The notes: generated by a model from the sequence alone, not told the origin. A stretch of DNA of 64,000 nt from Roseomonas indoligenes (GCF_017813365.1 NZ_JAGIZA010000004.1:248001-312000), one strand, 5' to 3'; positions 25,832 through 34,519 are shown, counted from the first letter of the stretch. Numbers and translations: made by a program.

Positions 25832-28400
25832 AATTCACCAGCCCGTTAAGGGCGAAGCCGACCCGTTCGCTCCGCTCGGCGGGCTCAACGGCCACGCGCA
25901 CGAGGAGCCGCCGAAGAAGCGGGACGAAGAGTGGCAGCCCTCGCGCATGCCCGTCATGGTGCCGGCGCCGAAGCTGGCGGAGCTCTATCACCCCGAACTC
26001 GGCCAGGCCGTGGCTATGTGGGAATATCGCGACGCGCAGGCCTGCCTGCTCTTCGTCGTCGCGCGCTTCGAGAAACAGATCGGGGAGAAGCTGCAGAAGG
26101 ACGTCACCCCCTTCTGCCACGGCCGGCGGGTGTGGACGGACCGGCAGGGCCGCCCCCAGGATCAGACCCGCTGGCACATGAAGGCGCCGGCGGCGCCGAT
26201 CCCGCTCTATGGCCTGCAGTTCCTGGCGGCACGGCCGAACGATCCGGTGCTGCTGGTTGAGGGAGAGAAGAGCGCCGAGGCCGCCCGCCTCCGCTTCCCG
26301 GGCTACGTCGTTATCGCCAGCCAGGGCGGGAGCAACAAGGCCAAGAAGACGGACTGGCGCCCGCTGCATCGCCGGAAGGTGGTGGCCTGGCCGGACCAGG
26401 ATGACGCCGGGCGGCGCTACGCGAACGATGCGGCGGCCATGGCACGCCCGGGGCGCGGGCCGACGAAGGCGGCCTCGTTCTCCATCGTCCAGGTTCCCCG
26501 CGAGTGGCCGGAGGGGTGGGACCTCGCGGACGACCTCCCCGAGGCGGTATCAGACGTCCTGCTGTCGGAGCTGCTTGAGGAGGCGATCGACGCTGACCCG
26601 CCGGAGCTGCCCCCGGGCTACGTCTTCCGGGACAGCGGCCTCTGGTTCGAGGCGGCTCAGGACCCTGATGCAGAGACCCTGTCCCAGCCCTTCTTCGTCA
26701 CCGCCCCCTTCGAGGTCGTGGGCGAGGCCAATGACGGCACTGGCATGGCCTGGGGCCTGGTCATTCGGTGGAAGGACCGCGACGGCCGGCAGCACCAGTG
26801 GTCGGTCCCGAAGCGCCTGGTCCACTCTGACGGCAGCCGGATCGCGGAGGAGCTGGAGGACGCGGGGCTGCACTGCTCACCCAGCGGCCGGGCCAAGACC
26901 CTCCTGCGGAACTTCATCGGCGGGGTCCGGAGCAAGCGGCGGCTGATCTGCGTGGACCGGACGGGCTGGCACACCAGCCAGGGGCGATCGGTCTTCATCC
27001 TCCCGGGCGGGGAGGCCTTCGGACCGGCGGCGGGCTCCGTCATCCTGCAGACGGACCATGCGGGCACGGACGGCGCCTTCATCCCCGCCGGTGGTCTTGC
27101 CGACTGGAAGCAGCACGTCGCGGCCTTCGCCGTCGGCAATCACCGGCTGGCCCTGGCCATCTGCACCGCCCTCGCCACCCCGCTGCTGGACGTGGTGGGC
27201 GGGGATAGCGGCGGCTTCCACATCGTGGGGATGAGCCAGACCGGGAAGAGCACCACCCTCTACGTGGCTGGCTCCGTCTGGGGGAAGGGCACCCGGGGCG
27301 CCCAGGTCCGCCAGTGGCGCGCGACAGCGAACGGGTTAGAGAGCGCGGCGTCCGAGACCTCGGACACCGCCCTGATCCTGGACGAGATGGGGCAGGCCAG
27401 CGCGGCGGATGTGGCCGACACGATCTACATGCTGGCCAATGGGGCCGGGAAGCTCCGCGCCGGGAAGGAGGGCGGCGCCCGCCGGACGAAGACCTGGCGG
27501 ACCATGTTCCTCTCCACCGGGGAGATCACCCTGGCGGCGAAGCTGGCCGAGGCTCAGCGCAAGGTCATGGCCGGCCTCGAGGTGCGGCTTGTGAACATGC
27601 CGGCCGATGCCGGGTGCGGGATGGGGGTGTTCCAAAACCTCCACGGTCTGTCCGGGCCGAACGAGCTGGCGAAGCACCTCCAGCTGCAGGCCCGCACCCA
27701 CTACGGCACGGCTGGCCGCGCCTTCCTCACGCAGCTCGTCCGCGCCCGGGTGAGCAAGCAACGGGAGCTGGAGGCCCGGGTAAAGGGGGCGCAGGCCTCG
27801 TTCGCCAAGGCCTACGTCCCGGACGACGCGGCAGGTCAGGTTCGCTCGGTCGCCGATCGCTTCGCCCTGGTGGCCGTGGCGGGGGAAATGGCAACTGAGT
27901 GGGGGATCCTGCCCTGGCCGAAGGGAGAGGCCACGCGCGCCGCAGCGGAATCCTTCAAGACCTGGCTGCGGGAGCGGGGCGGGGCAGGCACCACGGAGGA
28001 TCAGCAGGCGATCAGCCAGGTGCAGGCCTTCCTCGAGGCCCACGGCGAGAGCCGCTTCACGCCCCTGGTGCGGCAGGACACCAACGGGAACCCCGAGGCG
28101 CCGCCTGCCGAGGTCATGCGGACCCACAATCGCGCGGGCTGGAGGCGCCGCCCCAAGAACGAGCGGGATGGGTGGGAGTACTTGATCCTGCCCCAGACCT
28201 TCACCTCCGAGGTCTGCAAGGGGCTGGACCCGAAGCGGGTGGCCGCAGTGCTTCTGGCCCAGGGCCTCCTCGTCGTCGGCAAGGATCGCAAGTCGGCGAA
28301 GCTGGAGCACATCCCCGGGGAGGGCCCGATCCGGGTCTATCGGGTCAGTGGCGCGATCTTGGGCATGCGTGAGGAAGTGGGAGACGAGGAGGAGGAGTGA
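25824..28400 (+). CDS. Phage replication protein: TOPRIM primase plus DUF927 helicase
   Basis: 858 residues. The N-terminal part has a TOPRIM-like core: PVLLVEGEKSAEAA with the metal Glu, and AWPDQDDAGRRYA with the Asp pair (about 145-210). The middle is DUF927 with a Walker A motif GMSQTGKSTT (about 473) and a Walker B-like TALILDEMGQ. The C-terminal 200 residues look like a winged-helix DNA-binding end. This architecture drives initiation of replication in many prophages and plasmids. An array of 13 short iterons begins 21 bases after the stop, a natural target for this protein. Confidence 0.85.
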   Translation: MSEIHQPVKGEADPFAPLGGLNGHAHEEPPKKRDEEWQPSRMPVMVPAPKLAELYHPELGQAVAMWEYRDAQACLLFVVARFEKQIGEKLQKDVTPFCHGRRVWTDRQGRPQDQTRWHMKAPAAPIPLYGLQFLAARPNDPVLLVEGEKSAEAARLRFPGYVVIASQGGSNKAKKTDWRPLHRRKVVAWPDQDDAGRRYANDAAAMARPGRGPTKAASFSIVQVPREWPEGWDLADDLPEAVSDVLLSELLEEAIDADPPELPPGYVFRDSGLWFEAAQDPDAETLSQPFFVTAPFEVVGEANDGTGMAWGLVIRWKDRDGRQHQWSVPKRLVHSDGSRIAEELEDAGLHCSPSGRAKTLLRNFIGGVRSKRRLICVDRTGWHTSQGRSVFILPGGEAFGPAAGSVILQTDHAGTDGAFIPAGGLADWKQHVAAFAVGNHRLALAICTALATPLLDVVGGDSGGFHIVGMSQTGKSTTLYVAGSVWGKGTRGAQVRQWRATANGLESAASETSDTALILDEMGQASAADVADTIYMLANGAGKLRAGKEGGARRTKTWRTMFLSTGEITLAAKLAEAQRKVMAGLEVRLVNMPADAGCGMGVFQNLHGLSGPNELAKHLQLQARTHYGTAGRAFLTQLVRARVSKQRELEARVKGAQASFAKAYVPDDAAGQVRSVADRFALVAVAGEMATEWGILPWPKGEATRAAAESFKTWLRERGGAGTTEDQQAISQVQAFLEAHGESRFTPLVRQDTNGNPEAPPAEVMRTHNRAGWRRRPKNERDGWEYLILPQTFTSEVCKGLDPKRVAAVLLAQGLLVVGKDRKSAKLEHIPGEGPIRVYRVSGAILGMREEVGDEEEE

Positions 28401-28421
28401 ACCTTCTAACCCTGAAAAGTC

Positions 28422-28656
28422 GGTGTTAGAGGTGTTATAGGTGTTAGGCTGCTGCTTTATTTGGCATTGTCGTCTAACACCGCCCAGCATGCCCGGTGTT
28501 AGGGTGTTAGAAAATTGAGCCGAATATAACACCCTAACACCGCACCCTTCTGCCGGTGTTAGACGAAAAGCAAAGTGGGATCAGCGGACTAACACATATA
28601 ACACCTCTAACACCGTTATTTCACGGGAGCGAGGCTGGGCAGGGCTCTCTAACACC
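28422..28656. repeat. Iteron cluster, probable prophage replication origin
   Basis: The octamer GGTGTTAG or its complement occurs 13 times in 235 bases: nine exact and four with one mismatch. Forward copies start at 28422, 28431, 28440, 28495, 28503 and 28555; reverse copies at 28474, 28526, 28534, 28589, 28598, 28607 and 28649. The first three are spaced 9 bases apart. Two 9-base dyads, CTAACACCG with CGGTGTTAG, have identical 11-base spacers (28474-28502 and 28534-28562). The stretch is AT-rich compared with its surroundings, has no gene, and follows the primase-helicase, as in phage P4 where short iterons are the alpha-protein sites. Confidence 0.8.
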
Positions 28657-28794
28657 GACTCTGCACAAGGATTGTGCTGCACAGATCGCAGAGACGTGAT
28701 ACGAAAAGAGAACGGCGCCGGGCGGGGGCCCGCCGTCCGGGGGAAGAGTGAACGACAACCGATCCGCATGCCCGCTCCAGGCCGCGCGTCATGG

Positions 28795-28836
28795 CGCTTG
28801 CCCAGATTCCCCATTTTCCGGTAGGGCTGGCCCCAC
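28795..28836 (+). repeat. 42-base direct repeat, copy A
   Basis: Begins CGCTTGCCCAGATTCCCCAT and ends GGCCCCAC. A second copy at 29902-29943 keeps roughly three quarters of the bases in the same order. Copy A lies 160 bases upstream of the DUF6362 gene and copy B 20 bases after it. Promoter, protein-binding or RNA-level roles are all possible. Confidence 0.6.
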
Positions 28837-28996
28837 GCTGCGGCGAGATGCGCTCGGGGGCCTGACGGACCCGGGCGTATCGTCGTTTCAGGGCCGCGCG
28901 CTCGAGCACAGCGCCACCCCTTCCGATCCAGATCCTCCATTCGGCGCCGCGGTCCTCCGCGAGCGCCTTTCCGCGCTTGGGAGCGCCGACGCCGCC

Positions 28997-29881
28997 ATGA
29001 CGACCCAGCCCCTGGCCGCGCAGGCCTCCGAGCTGCCCTGGCCCATCTACGACAACGAGGTGGTCGAGATGCGCCTCTGCGACGCCACGGACACGCTGCG
29101 GGCCCTGCCCGGGCGCGGCTGCTTCCCGGCGGGGTTCCGGACCAACTGGCCGGCCGAGGCCCTCGCCATGGCAGAGGCGGCCCCGGCAGGGGACGATGAC
29201 CTGCCGCGGAAGATCCCGACCGCGCGCCAGATCGACCAGATGGACGAGGCCTTCCAGTGGATCGGCTTCATCCCGGGCGAGCACGTGGTCCATCGCCGGA
29301 TCGTCCTCCTCCGCTCCCTCATCTCGGTCCGGCAGAAGAAGAACCTGCTCAGCTGGCGCCAGATCGGCGAGAAGCTCGGCATGGAGCACCGGACGGTGCA
29401 GCGCCGCTTCGCCGAGGCGATCGGCTGGATTTGCCAGGAGCTCTACCGCCAGCAGCTGGCCGGGAAGCCCTGGGCCGTGGAGTGGCAGCGCATGCGCCAG
29501 GTGGCCGGCTCGCTGAACACCAAGCAGCTGGTGCCGGAGAACTCACCGATCGCGCCGCCGGCCGAGCCCGGTCCGGTGCGTGACCCCGCCATCCGCTCCT
29601 CTCACTACGAGCCCATCACCTACTCGGTCTCCGAGCGGGCTGAGCGGATCACCCGGTTCCTCAGCTGCATGTCCGGGCGGTGCCAGGCCGCCATGGAGCA
29701 CTTCCCGACAGACGGCTCGCCGCGCCTAGTCGCCGGCGGACGCGGCTTCGGGATGCAGGAGCTGGTGGTGTTGGAGGGGGTCGGGATCCTCGCGGCCGAG
29801 CCGGGCGGGCGGGAGTACCGCTTCACCGCCGACGGGGTGACAGCCCGGGCCATGTGGGGCCGGACGGCCGGCGCCGCCTAA
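28997..29881 (+). CDS. DUF6362-type HTH protein
   Basis: 294 residues from the ATG at 28997; the frame is open back to 28748 but that leader overlaps repeat A and is not coding-like. GCFPAGFRTNWPAEAL and TARQIDQMDEAFQWIGFI followed by SWRQIGEKLGMEHRTVQRRFAEAIGWICQELYRQ form a helix-turn-helix of the kind seen in DUF6362 phage proteins. A C-terminal region of about 100 residues is separate (FGMQELVVLEGVGIL). It may be the late-gene regulator or a replication accessory; the position between origin and structural genes fits either. Confidence 0.65.
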   Translation: MTTQPLAAQASELPWPIYDNEVVEMRLCDATDTLRALPGRGCFPAGFRTNWPAEALAMAEAAPAGDDDLPRKIPTARQIDQMDEAFQWIGFIPGEHVVHRRIVLLRSLISVRQKKNLLSWRQIGEKLGMEHRTVQRRFAEAIGWICQELYRQQLAGKPWAVEWQRMRQVAGSLNTKQLVPENSPIAPPAEPGPVRDPAIRSSHYEPITYSVSERAERITRFLSCMSGRCQAAMEHFPTDGSPRLVAGGRGFGMQELVVLEGVGILAAEPGGREYRFTADGVTARAMWGRTAGAA

Positions 29882-29901
29882 GTTACAGCCCGTCCACTTT
29901 T

Positions 29902-29943
29902 CGCTTGCCCGGATTCCCCATTCTGAGGTAAGGGCGGAGCCAC
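29902..29943 (+). repeat. 42-base direct repeat, copy B
   Basis: Begins CGCTTGCCCGGATTCCCCAT and ends GGAGCCAC. Same orientation as copy A at 28795-28836, 1,107 bases away. It starts 20 bases after the DUF6362 stop and precedes the terminator at 29990. Confidence 0.6.
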
Positions 29944-29989
29944 GATACCCCGAGAGGGTCCTGACCGCGTCAGGGCCCGTCACGAGAGG

Positions 29990-30026
29990 AGCCCTCGGTC
30001 CCCCCAGGACCGAGGGCTTCGTCGTT
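29990..30026 (+). terminator. Intrinsic terminator after the DUF6362 gene
   Basis: AGCCCTCGGTCC pairs perfectly with GGACCGAGGGCT across a 5-base loop, followed by TCGTCGTTTT. This should end transcription of the rightward early operon. Confidence 0.8.
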
Positions 30027-30516
30027 TTCAGGTCCGGGGACCTGCAGCGCAGGAGGCGGCCATGTAGCGCACTTCGCGCCGAACATGGCTGGCGGTCTCG
30101 GCGCCGCGATCCGCTTCCGGCCGACACGCCCCGCGACTGAGCGGGAGGGACCACCCGAGCTACGAGGTGGGGACCTGGTGGAATCCCAGTCGAGATCCCC
30201 GCAAGGGGTAGCTGCGGAGGTGTGCGGCATGCACCACTCCGGCCGGGGTTCCCGAGGGCGGGGTAGTCCTCACGCAACCACCGTACAGGCGCTGATACCT
30301 GTCCGCGCCGGAGACCCCGCCGGTATGGTCGCGACCGGCCCGCAGCGTCACTTCGGCCCCGCGCAGCTCGCCGGGTGCCACAACTCAGGCAACGTCGGTT
30401 TAAGCCTGTGCCGCGGCGTCCCTTGGAGCACCGCGGCGGACCGAATTCTTCTACTTCATGTTGGCGCTTGAGCCCGTCAATCGCGGCAGCGAGCTTACGA
30501 TCGCCGAAAACCGATC

Positions 30517-30891
30517 CTACTTGTGAAGATCTTCCGCTTCGGACTTCGAACCAGCTTCGCGTCTGGAATCTGTATTCCCCCCGGGCGCCCCAAGTCGAAG
30601 AGCTGCTGCATGTAGATTGTCGTGCTGACCGAAATCGTCGGGAAGTCTGATGATGTGCCAATCAGGAATCGCCTGGACTGACTTGATCTCTGAAAACGGC
30701 ACTGCTCGAATGTAATTAACGACGGCCACGGTATTTTCGTGGCCATCACGATGATAGATATCTCCACGGCGAAGATCGGCATAATCATCGTAAATCGCCA
30801 CGACAGCGTACAGGGTCTTATCGATGAGCACCGGGTACTTCTCAGGTGCAGCGTCGGCCAAGATCTGTTTTACACGTTCCAGAAATGCCAC
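30517..30891 (-). CDS. Hypothetical protein, 124 residues, low GC
   Basis: No family recognised. The first 80 residues look like a compact alpha/beta domain (YPVLIDKTLYAVVAIYDDYADLRRGDIYHRDGHENTVAVVNYI) and the last 35 are polar and probably disordered. GC is clearly below the phage average. It is alone on the minus strand between the early terminator and the serine recombinase, the pattern of an independently acquired moron. Confidence 0.6.
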   Translation of the reverse strand: MAFLERVKQILADAAPEKYPVLIDKTLYAVVAIYDDYADLRRGDIYHRDGHENTVAVVNYIRAVPFSEIKSVQAIPDWHIIRLPDDFGQHDNLHAAALRLGAPGGNTDSRREAGSKSEAEDLHK

Positions 30892-31095
30892 GGCAGGTCA
30901 CTCCGACTCTCGTTGGGATGTTGTGCGGGAACTGCAACGACATTGCGGGGTGGTTTTGGTCTCATAGTCAAGCCGGGCCAATTGAACTCAGGAAAGCCCC
31001 TTCAGTCCGGGATAGCCGAGAGACTGACTGACCGGCGCGTGCATCCCGGTGTGACAACGGCCTAAACGGACGTTTGCGGAGGTCACAGCGCTAGA

Positions 31096-31842
31096 ATGCC
31101 GCGCCCTACGCTAAGGCGCCCCGTACAGGGCCCTGCGGGCGGACCCCTCTTCGTCGCCTACTACCGCGTCTCCACCGATCAGCAGGGCCGTAGCGGGCTG
31201 GGGCTGGATGCTCAGAAGGCGGCCGTGGCCTCCTTTCTGGCCTCGCAGTCTGGCGCCAAGCTCGCCGCCGAGTTCGAGGAGGTGGAGAGCGGCAAGCGGG
31301 TGGACCGCCCTCAGCTTACCGCGGCGCTCGCCGCATGCCGCGCCCGCCGCGCGGTGCTGGTGATCGCGAAGATAGACCGCCTGGCGCGCAACGCGCGCTT
31401 CCTCCTCTCGGTCGTAGAGGGCGTCGGCGATGCCGGCGTCGCCTTCTGCGACCTGCCCCAGATCCCGCCCGGTCCGACCGGGAAGTTCCTGCTGACGCTG
31501 CTAGCCGCCGTTGCCGAGCTCGAGGCCGGGTTGATCAGCCAGCGCACCAAGGCTGCCCTTGCCCAGGCGAAGGCCCGCGGCGTGAAGCTTGGCGCCCCAC
31601 GCCTGCAGAAGGGCATCGATTCCGCATCGTCGCGCGCTGGGCGCGCGGCGCAGACCGCTCGCGCGGTCGACTACCTCGCCGACGTCTGGCCCTTCATCGA
31701 GGCGGCCCAGCGCGCCGGCGCGTCCAGCCTCCGCCAGGTCGCGGAGGCGCTCACCGCCCGCGGCGTCCGTCCGCCCTCCGGGGGCGAGGTCTGGCACGCG
31801 AAGCAGGTCTCGCGCCTGCTGCAGCAGAGGAAAGCCGCCTGA
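31096..31842 (+). CDS. Serine recombinase (resolvase/invertase family)
   Basis: 248 residues. The catalytic N-terminal domain shows AYYRVSTDQQGRSGLGLDAQ with the nucleophile Ser, VLVIAKIDRLARNARFLL and LLTLLAAVAELEAGLISQRTKAALAQAKARGVKLG, the usual E-helix boundary. A C-terminal HTH-like region (SLRQVAEALTARGVRPPSGG) follows. Such proteins resolve dimers or invert DNA. The prophage already has a tyrosine integrase, so this enzyme likely has another job. The stop overlaps the next gene by 1 base. Confidence 0.88.
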   Translation: MPRPTLRRPVQGPAGGPLFVAYYRVSTDQQGRSGLGLDAQKAAVASFLASQSGAKLAAEFEEVESGKRVDRPQLTAALAACRARRAVLVIAKIDRLARNARFLLSVVEGVGDAGVAFCDLPQIPPGPTGKFLLTLLAAVAELEAGLISQRTKAALAQAKARGVKLGAPRLQKGIDSASSRAGRAAQTARAVDYLADVWPFIEAAQRAGASSLRQVAEALTARGVRPPSGGEVWHAKQVSRLLQQRKAA

Positions 31843-32180
31843 TGGCCGCCGCGCCCCGCAAGTCCACCGCCGCCCCGAAGGCGCTGCCGCTGACACGTCC
31901 TGTCATCAAGGACGCGAGGCTGGTGAAGAAGGTGGCGGACTACGCCTTGGCGAAGGCAGATATCGCGGCCCTCGAGGCGAAGTGTGACGCGCTGAAGCCC
32001 GACATCCTCGCCAGCCTCGGAGACGCGCTGAGCGTCATCGCCGGGAACCATGTGGTGACCCGTAGCGAGACGAAGGCTCTGGAGCCGACGCCCAACGTCA
32101 TCATCACTAAGGAAATGGTCGGGCAGGTGATGCCGGGCCGGAAGGGCCGGAAGGGCTATACGACGCTCACGGTTCAATAG
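31842..32180 (+). CDS. Hypothetical phage protein, 112 residues
   Basis: No family recognised. It has a helical middle (LVKKVADYALAKADIAALEAKCDALKPDILASLGD) of coiled-coil character and a C-terminal Gly/Arg/Lys stretch. It is translationally coupled to the serine recombinase (TGATG overlap). The last 14 bases overlap the convergent low-GC gene on the other strand. Confidence 0.6.
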   Translation: MAAAPRKSTAAPKALPLTRPVIKDARLVKKVADYALAKADIAALEAKCDALKPDILASLGDALSVIAGNHVVTRSETKALEPTPNVIITKEMVGQVMPGRKGRKGYTTLTVQ

Positions 32181-32952
32181 CAGAGTCAGGGCCGAAGCTA
32201 TCTGCCAGAAAAAACGGCAGACCGTATGTCTCGATGTCTGGTGGATCAGGCAACAGATAGGCCGGCCGAAGCGTGGCAGTTGGACAGAAAGATTCGATCA
32301 GGATGACCATGGCTCCGTTCAAAAGAATGGCAAGCTGCGCGTGATCTTCGAGAGCTTCGTTCATAGCCTCTGACATGATGCTCGGCGCAGTGTCGTAGTT
32401 GACCGAAGGATCTAGCTCATCGAGGAGAGCGCCAATCGCCGCCTCCTCAGCACTAGGGCAGAACTGACTGCGGCGACGACGGCCCAAGAAAATAGAGAAG
32501 TCTTCCTTGGCGCCTGCTTCGAAAGCTTTCACCATCAACTCCGCTCGGGGATGGTGAAACGCATAGCTGTTTCTGATCCGACTAGTGACGGTCTTGCGCT
32601 CGCCTTGCCTTTCAAACCGCTTCCAAGCGGTGATCATCTCTTCGGATCGAAGTGGGCGAATTAGTTCGGCAAGCTCGCCTTTCCGAAAAAGCTTCTGGTA
32701 CGTGTGCAGCGCCTCATGAACCTTGCCGATCAGCAGGCGTAAGATGATGGTGCTTTGTGCTCCAAGCACACGATAGTCGGGGCGGTCTGGTCTTTGGCCG
32801 TTCGCAGCGAGAATAAATATGTTGGCCAGGACATTGAGGTCGTTCAATGCGTGCCCGCACATCAGCAGTGCTTGCTTTACCTTGGGCCGCAGAGCCTCGA
32901 ATTCGGATATCGGAATGCGGAGTTCAAAAACGGCTTCGTCTTCTCGGTTCAA
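32167..32952 (-). CDS. Low-GC moron with a HEPN-like R-x5-H motif, about 261 residues
   Basis: The start is uncertain: no in-frame ATG lies between the C-terminal half and the upstream plus-strand gene, and a TTG at 32952 is the best choice. The protein is mostly helical (ALRPKVKQALLMCGHALNDLNVLANIFILAAN; AQSTIILRLLIGKVHEALHTYQKLF). SRIRNSYAFHHPR contains R-N-x4-H, the form seen in the active site of HEPN ribonucleases. No family is recognised with confidence. Codon use and GC differ strongly from neighbours, and it is inserted against the direction of the structural genes. It could be a defence or exclusion gene; that is inference. Confidence 0.5.
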   Translation of the reverse strand: MNREDEAVFELRIPISEFEALRPKVKQALLMCGHALNDLNVLANIFILAANGQRPDRPDYRVLGAQSTIILRLLIGKVHEALHTYQKLFRKGELAELIRPLRSEEMITAWKRFERQGERKTVTSRIRNSYAFHHPRAELMVKAFEAGAKEDFSIFLGRRRRSQFCPSAEEAAIGALLDELDPSVNYDTAPSIMSEAMNEALEDHAQLAILLNGAMVILIESFCPTATLRPAYLLPDPPDIETYGLPFFLADSFGPDSAIEP

Positions 32953-33021
32953 CTTGTGAATTCCGTCTTGGCGTGGCGCAACCGTAACCGGCGCCCGCGC
33001 CAGCGAAAAGGCCGGCGAGAT

Positions 33022-33651
33022 ATGACTAAGTTCGGGGAGGTGAAGGCCGACTTCGGGCCTCTCACCCGGGGACTGGATGACCTGGCCAAGCGCCAGGTCC
33101 CGTTCGCAGTAGCGCGGACCCTCACCAGTGTGGCGCAGACCGCCGCGGTTGCGAACCGGCGAGCTCTCCCATCGGTCTTTGACCGCCCCACCCCGTTCAC
33201 CACGAACGCCTTCACCATCGAGGCCGCCCGCAAGGGCCGGCCCGTTGCGCGCGTCTTCGCGAAGCAGCGTCAGGCCGAATACCTGCGCTTGCAGGAGACC
33301 GGCGGCACGCGCCATCCCGAGCCCTCGAAGCTCGGCGGCACTGGCGGCGGTCAGGCCCTCGTCATCCCGCGCGCCATCCGGCGCAACGTCTTCGGCAACA
33401 TGCCGCGGCGCGCCCTCGCCACGGCGAAGGCCCGGAAAGACGTCTTCGTCGGCAAGTCCGAGGGCGGCACCGGTGGCTTCTGGCGGCGCCTCGCGGATGG
33501 GGCGCTGCAGCCGCTCGCCGTCTTCGTGCCCTCCGCGAAATACAAGCCGCGCCTGGGCTTTCAGGCGCGCACCGCGAAGGTCGTGAGAGCGACCCTCGCC
33601 CCCGCTTTCCGCGAGCAGCTCGCCAAGGCGATCGCGACCGCCCGCCGCTGA
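33022..33651 (+). CDS. Phage protein resembling minor tail protein Z (GPZ-like)
   Basis: 209 residues. QVPFAVARTLTSVAQTAAVANRRALPSVFDRPTPFTTNAFTIEAARKGRPVARVFAKQ follows the pattern of the lambda Z-type proteins found in many prophages. It lies before the terminase genes rather than in the tail block, which is unusual. GGCGAGA before the ATG at 33022 supports the start. Confidence 0.55.
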   Translation: MTKFGEVKADFGPLTRGLDDLAKRQVPFAVARTLTSVAQTAAVANRRALPSVFDRPTPFTTNAFTIEAARKGRPVARVFAKQRQAEYLRLQETGGTRHPEPSKLGGTGGGQALVIPRAIRRNVFGNMPRRALATAKARKDVFVGKSEGGTGGFWRRLADGALQPLAVFVPSAKYKPRLGFQARTAKVVRATLAPAFREQLAKAIATARR

Positions 33652-33690
33652 GGCGGGCGCACCTCCAGCTTCATCATCGGGAAGATCAGG

Positions 33691-33993
33691 ATGCGCATGG
33701 ACCTCCAGCTCCGGCTGCAGCGGCTCGGGAATCGTGTGCGCCGGATGAAGGCGGCCGCGCTCGCCTTCATGATCAGCCGCGCCAGCCTGACGCTGGCCGA
33801 GCAAAGCTGCCTCGCGGAGGACCTGGACCGCGTGCCGCGGAACCGGGCAGAGCGCCGGCGTTTCGCAGCGTCTGGCGCGGCCCGACGCGGCGGCGGCATC
33901 GACAGCCCGCTGCTCAGCCTGCATCGCCGCATTGAGCGCGACCAGCAGCGCCAGATCCAGCGCCGGGCAGCCGGCCGCCACGTCTGGGCCTGA
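33691..33993 (+). CDS. Hypothetical basic phage protein, 100 residues
   Basis: No family recognised. Arg-rich and helical (LQLRLQRLGNRVRRMKAAALAFMI; AERRRFAASGAARRGG). An AGATCAGG stretch before the ATG is an acceptable ribosome site. It ends 4 bases before the P-loop gene. Confidence 0.5.
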   Translation: MRMDLQLRLQRLGNRVRRMKAAALAFMISRASLTLAEQSCLAEDLDRVPRNRAERRRFAASGAARRGGGIDSPLLSLHRRIERDQQRQIQRRAAGRHVWA

Positions 33994-33997
33994 TTGG

Positions 33998-34357
33998 ATG
34001 AGCCGCCTCCACAAGCTGGCCATCGTCGGCGCGTCCGGCGCAGGTAAGACCGAGGCTGCTCTCGCCCATGCGCTCATGGCGGCACGGCGCGGCCCGGTGC
34101 TCTTCATCTGCGACAACGACGAGGTCGCGCGGCTGCATCGGCAGCAGGCACAGATGGAGCCGGCTCCCAAGCCCATCGTCTTCTGTGGCCTGGGCCGCTT
34201 CGTGATGCTGTCCGCGTTCTCCGAGCCATTCCAGACGATGGTGATCGACGCCGCCATGACGCGGGTCACGTCGAGCCAGGTGCTCATCTTCGCCAGTCGA
34301 GCAGCCCAGCACCACGGCGAAGCCTGGGTCGTGCAGACCCACGCCATGCCGAGCTGA
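33998..34357 (+). CDS. Small P-loop protein, 119 residues
   Basis: KLAIVGASGAGKTEAALAHALMAA is a clear Walker A motif near the N-terminus; PVLFICDNDE and FQTMVIDAAMTR could be further core strands. At 119 residues it holds only part of an ATPase fold. Position just before the terminase pair suggests a link to packaging, without proof. The start at 33998 is preferred over an upstream in-frame ATG at 33932. Confidence 0.6.
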   Translation: MSRLHKLAIVGASGAGKTEAALAHALMAARRGPVLFICDNDEVARLHRQQAQMEPAPKPIVFCGLGRFVMLSAFSEPFQTMVIDAAMTRVTSSQVLIFASRAAQHHGEAWVVQTHAMPS

Positions 34358-34452
34358 CTAGTTACGCCGCGCCCACGTCCTCCCGACCGAGCCCCAGAGG
34401 GGTGCCGACAGGGGGAAAGCACGGGGCGCGGCGTCGGGGCCGGGGGGGACAT

Positions 34453-34519
34453 GGCCAGGACGGGGGCTGGGGTGGGGGTACCGCCCCCCCCACCCCCCCG
34501 TTCTGGGTCCCTCCTGGCC
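34453..34519. repeat. Nested GC-only inverted repeat upstream of terminase
   Basis: Outer arms GGCCAGGA (34453-34460) and TCCTGGCC (34512-34519) enclose an inner hairpin of GGGGTGGGGG (34469-34478) against a C-rich run with the matching CACCCC (to 34496). The G runs could also form a quadruplex. No gene occupies 34358-34579. Candidate roles are terminator for the upstream genes or part of the DNA packaging site. Confidence 0.55.

Larger units (their letters stand above)
29882..30516. other. Gene-free stretch with repeat B and a terminator
   Basis: I see no convincing gene here. It holds repeat B at 29902-29943 and a strong terminator hairpin at 29990-30018. The rest (about 30050-30516) has no recognisable coding pattern, RNA fold or repeat that I can support. 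Confidence 0.5.

Noticed and set aside
28422-28656. CRISPR array
   Set aside because: The repeats are 8-9 bases, in both orientations and irregularly spaced, with no spacers or cas genes.
30085-30471. 128-codon plus-strand frame in the gap after the terminator
   Set aside because: No recognisable protein pattern, no ribosome site, and composition unlike neighbouring genes.
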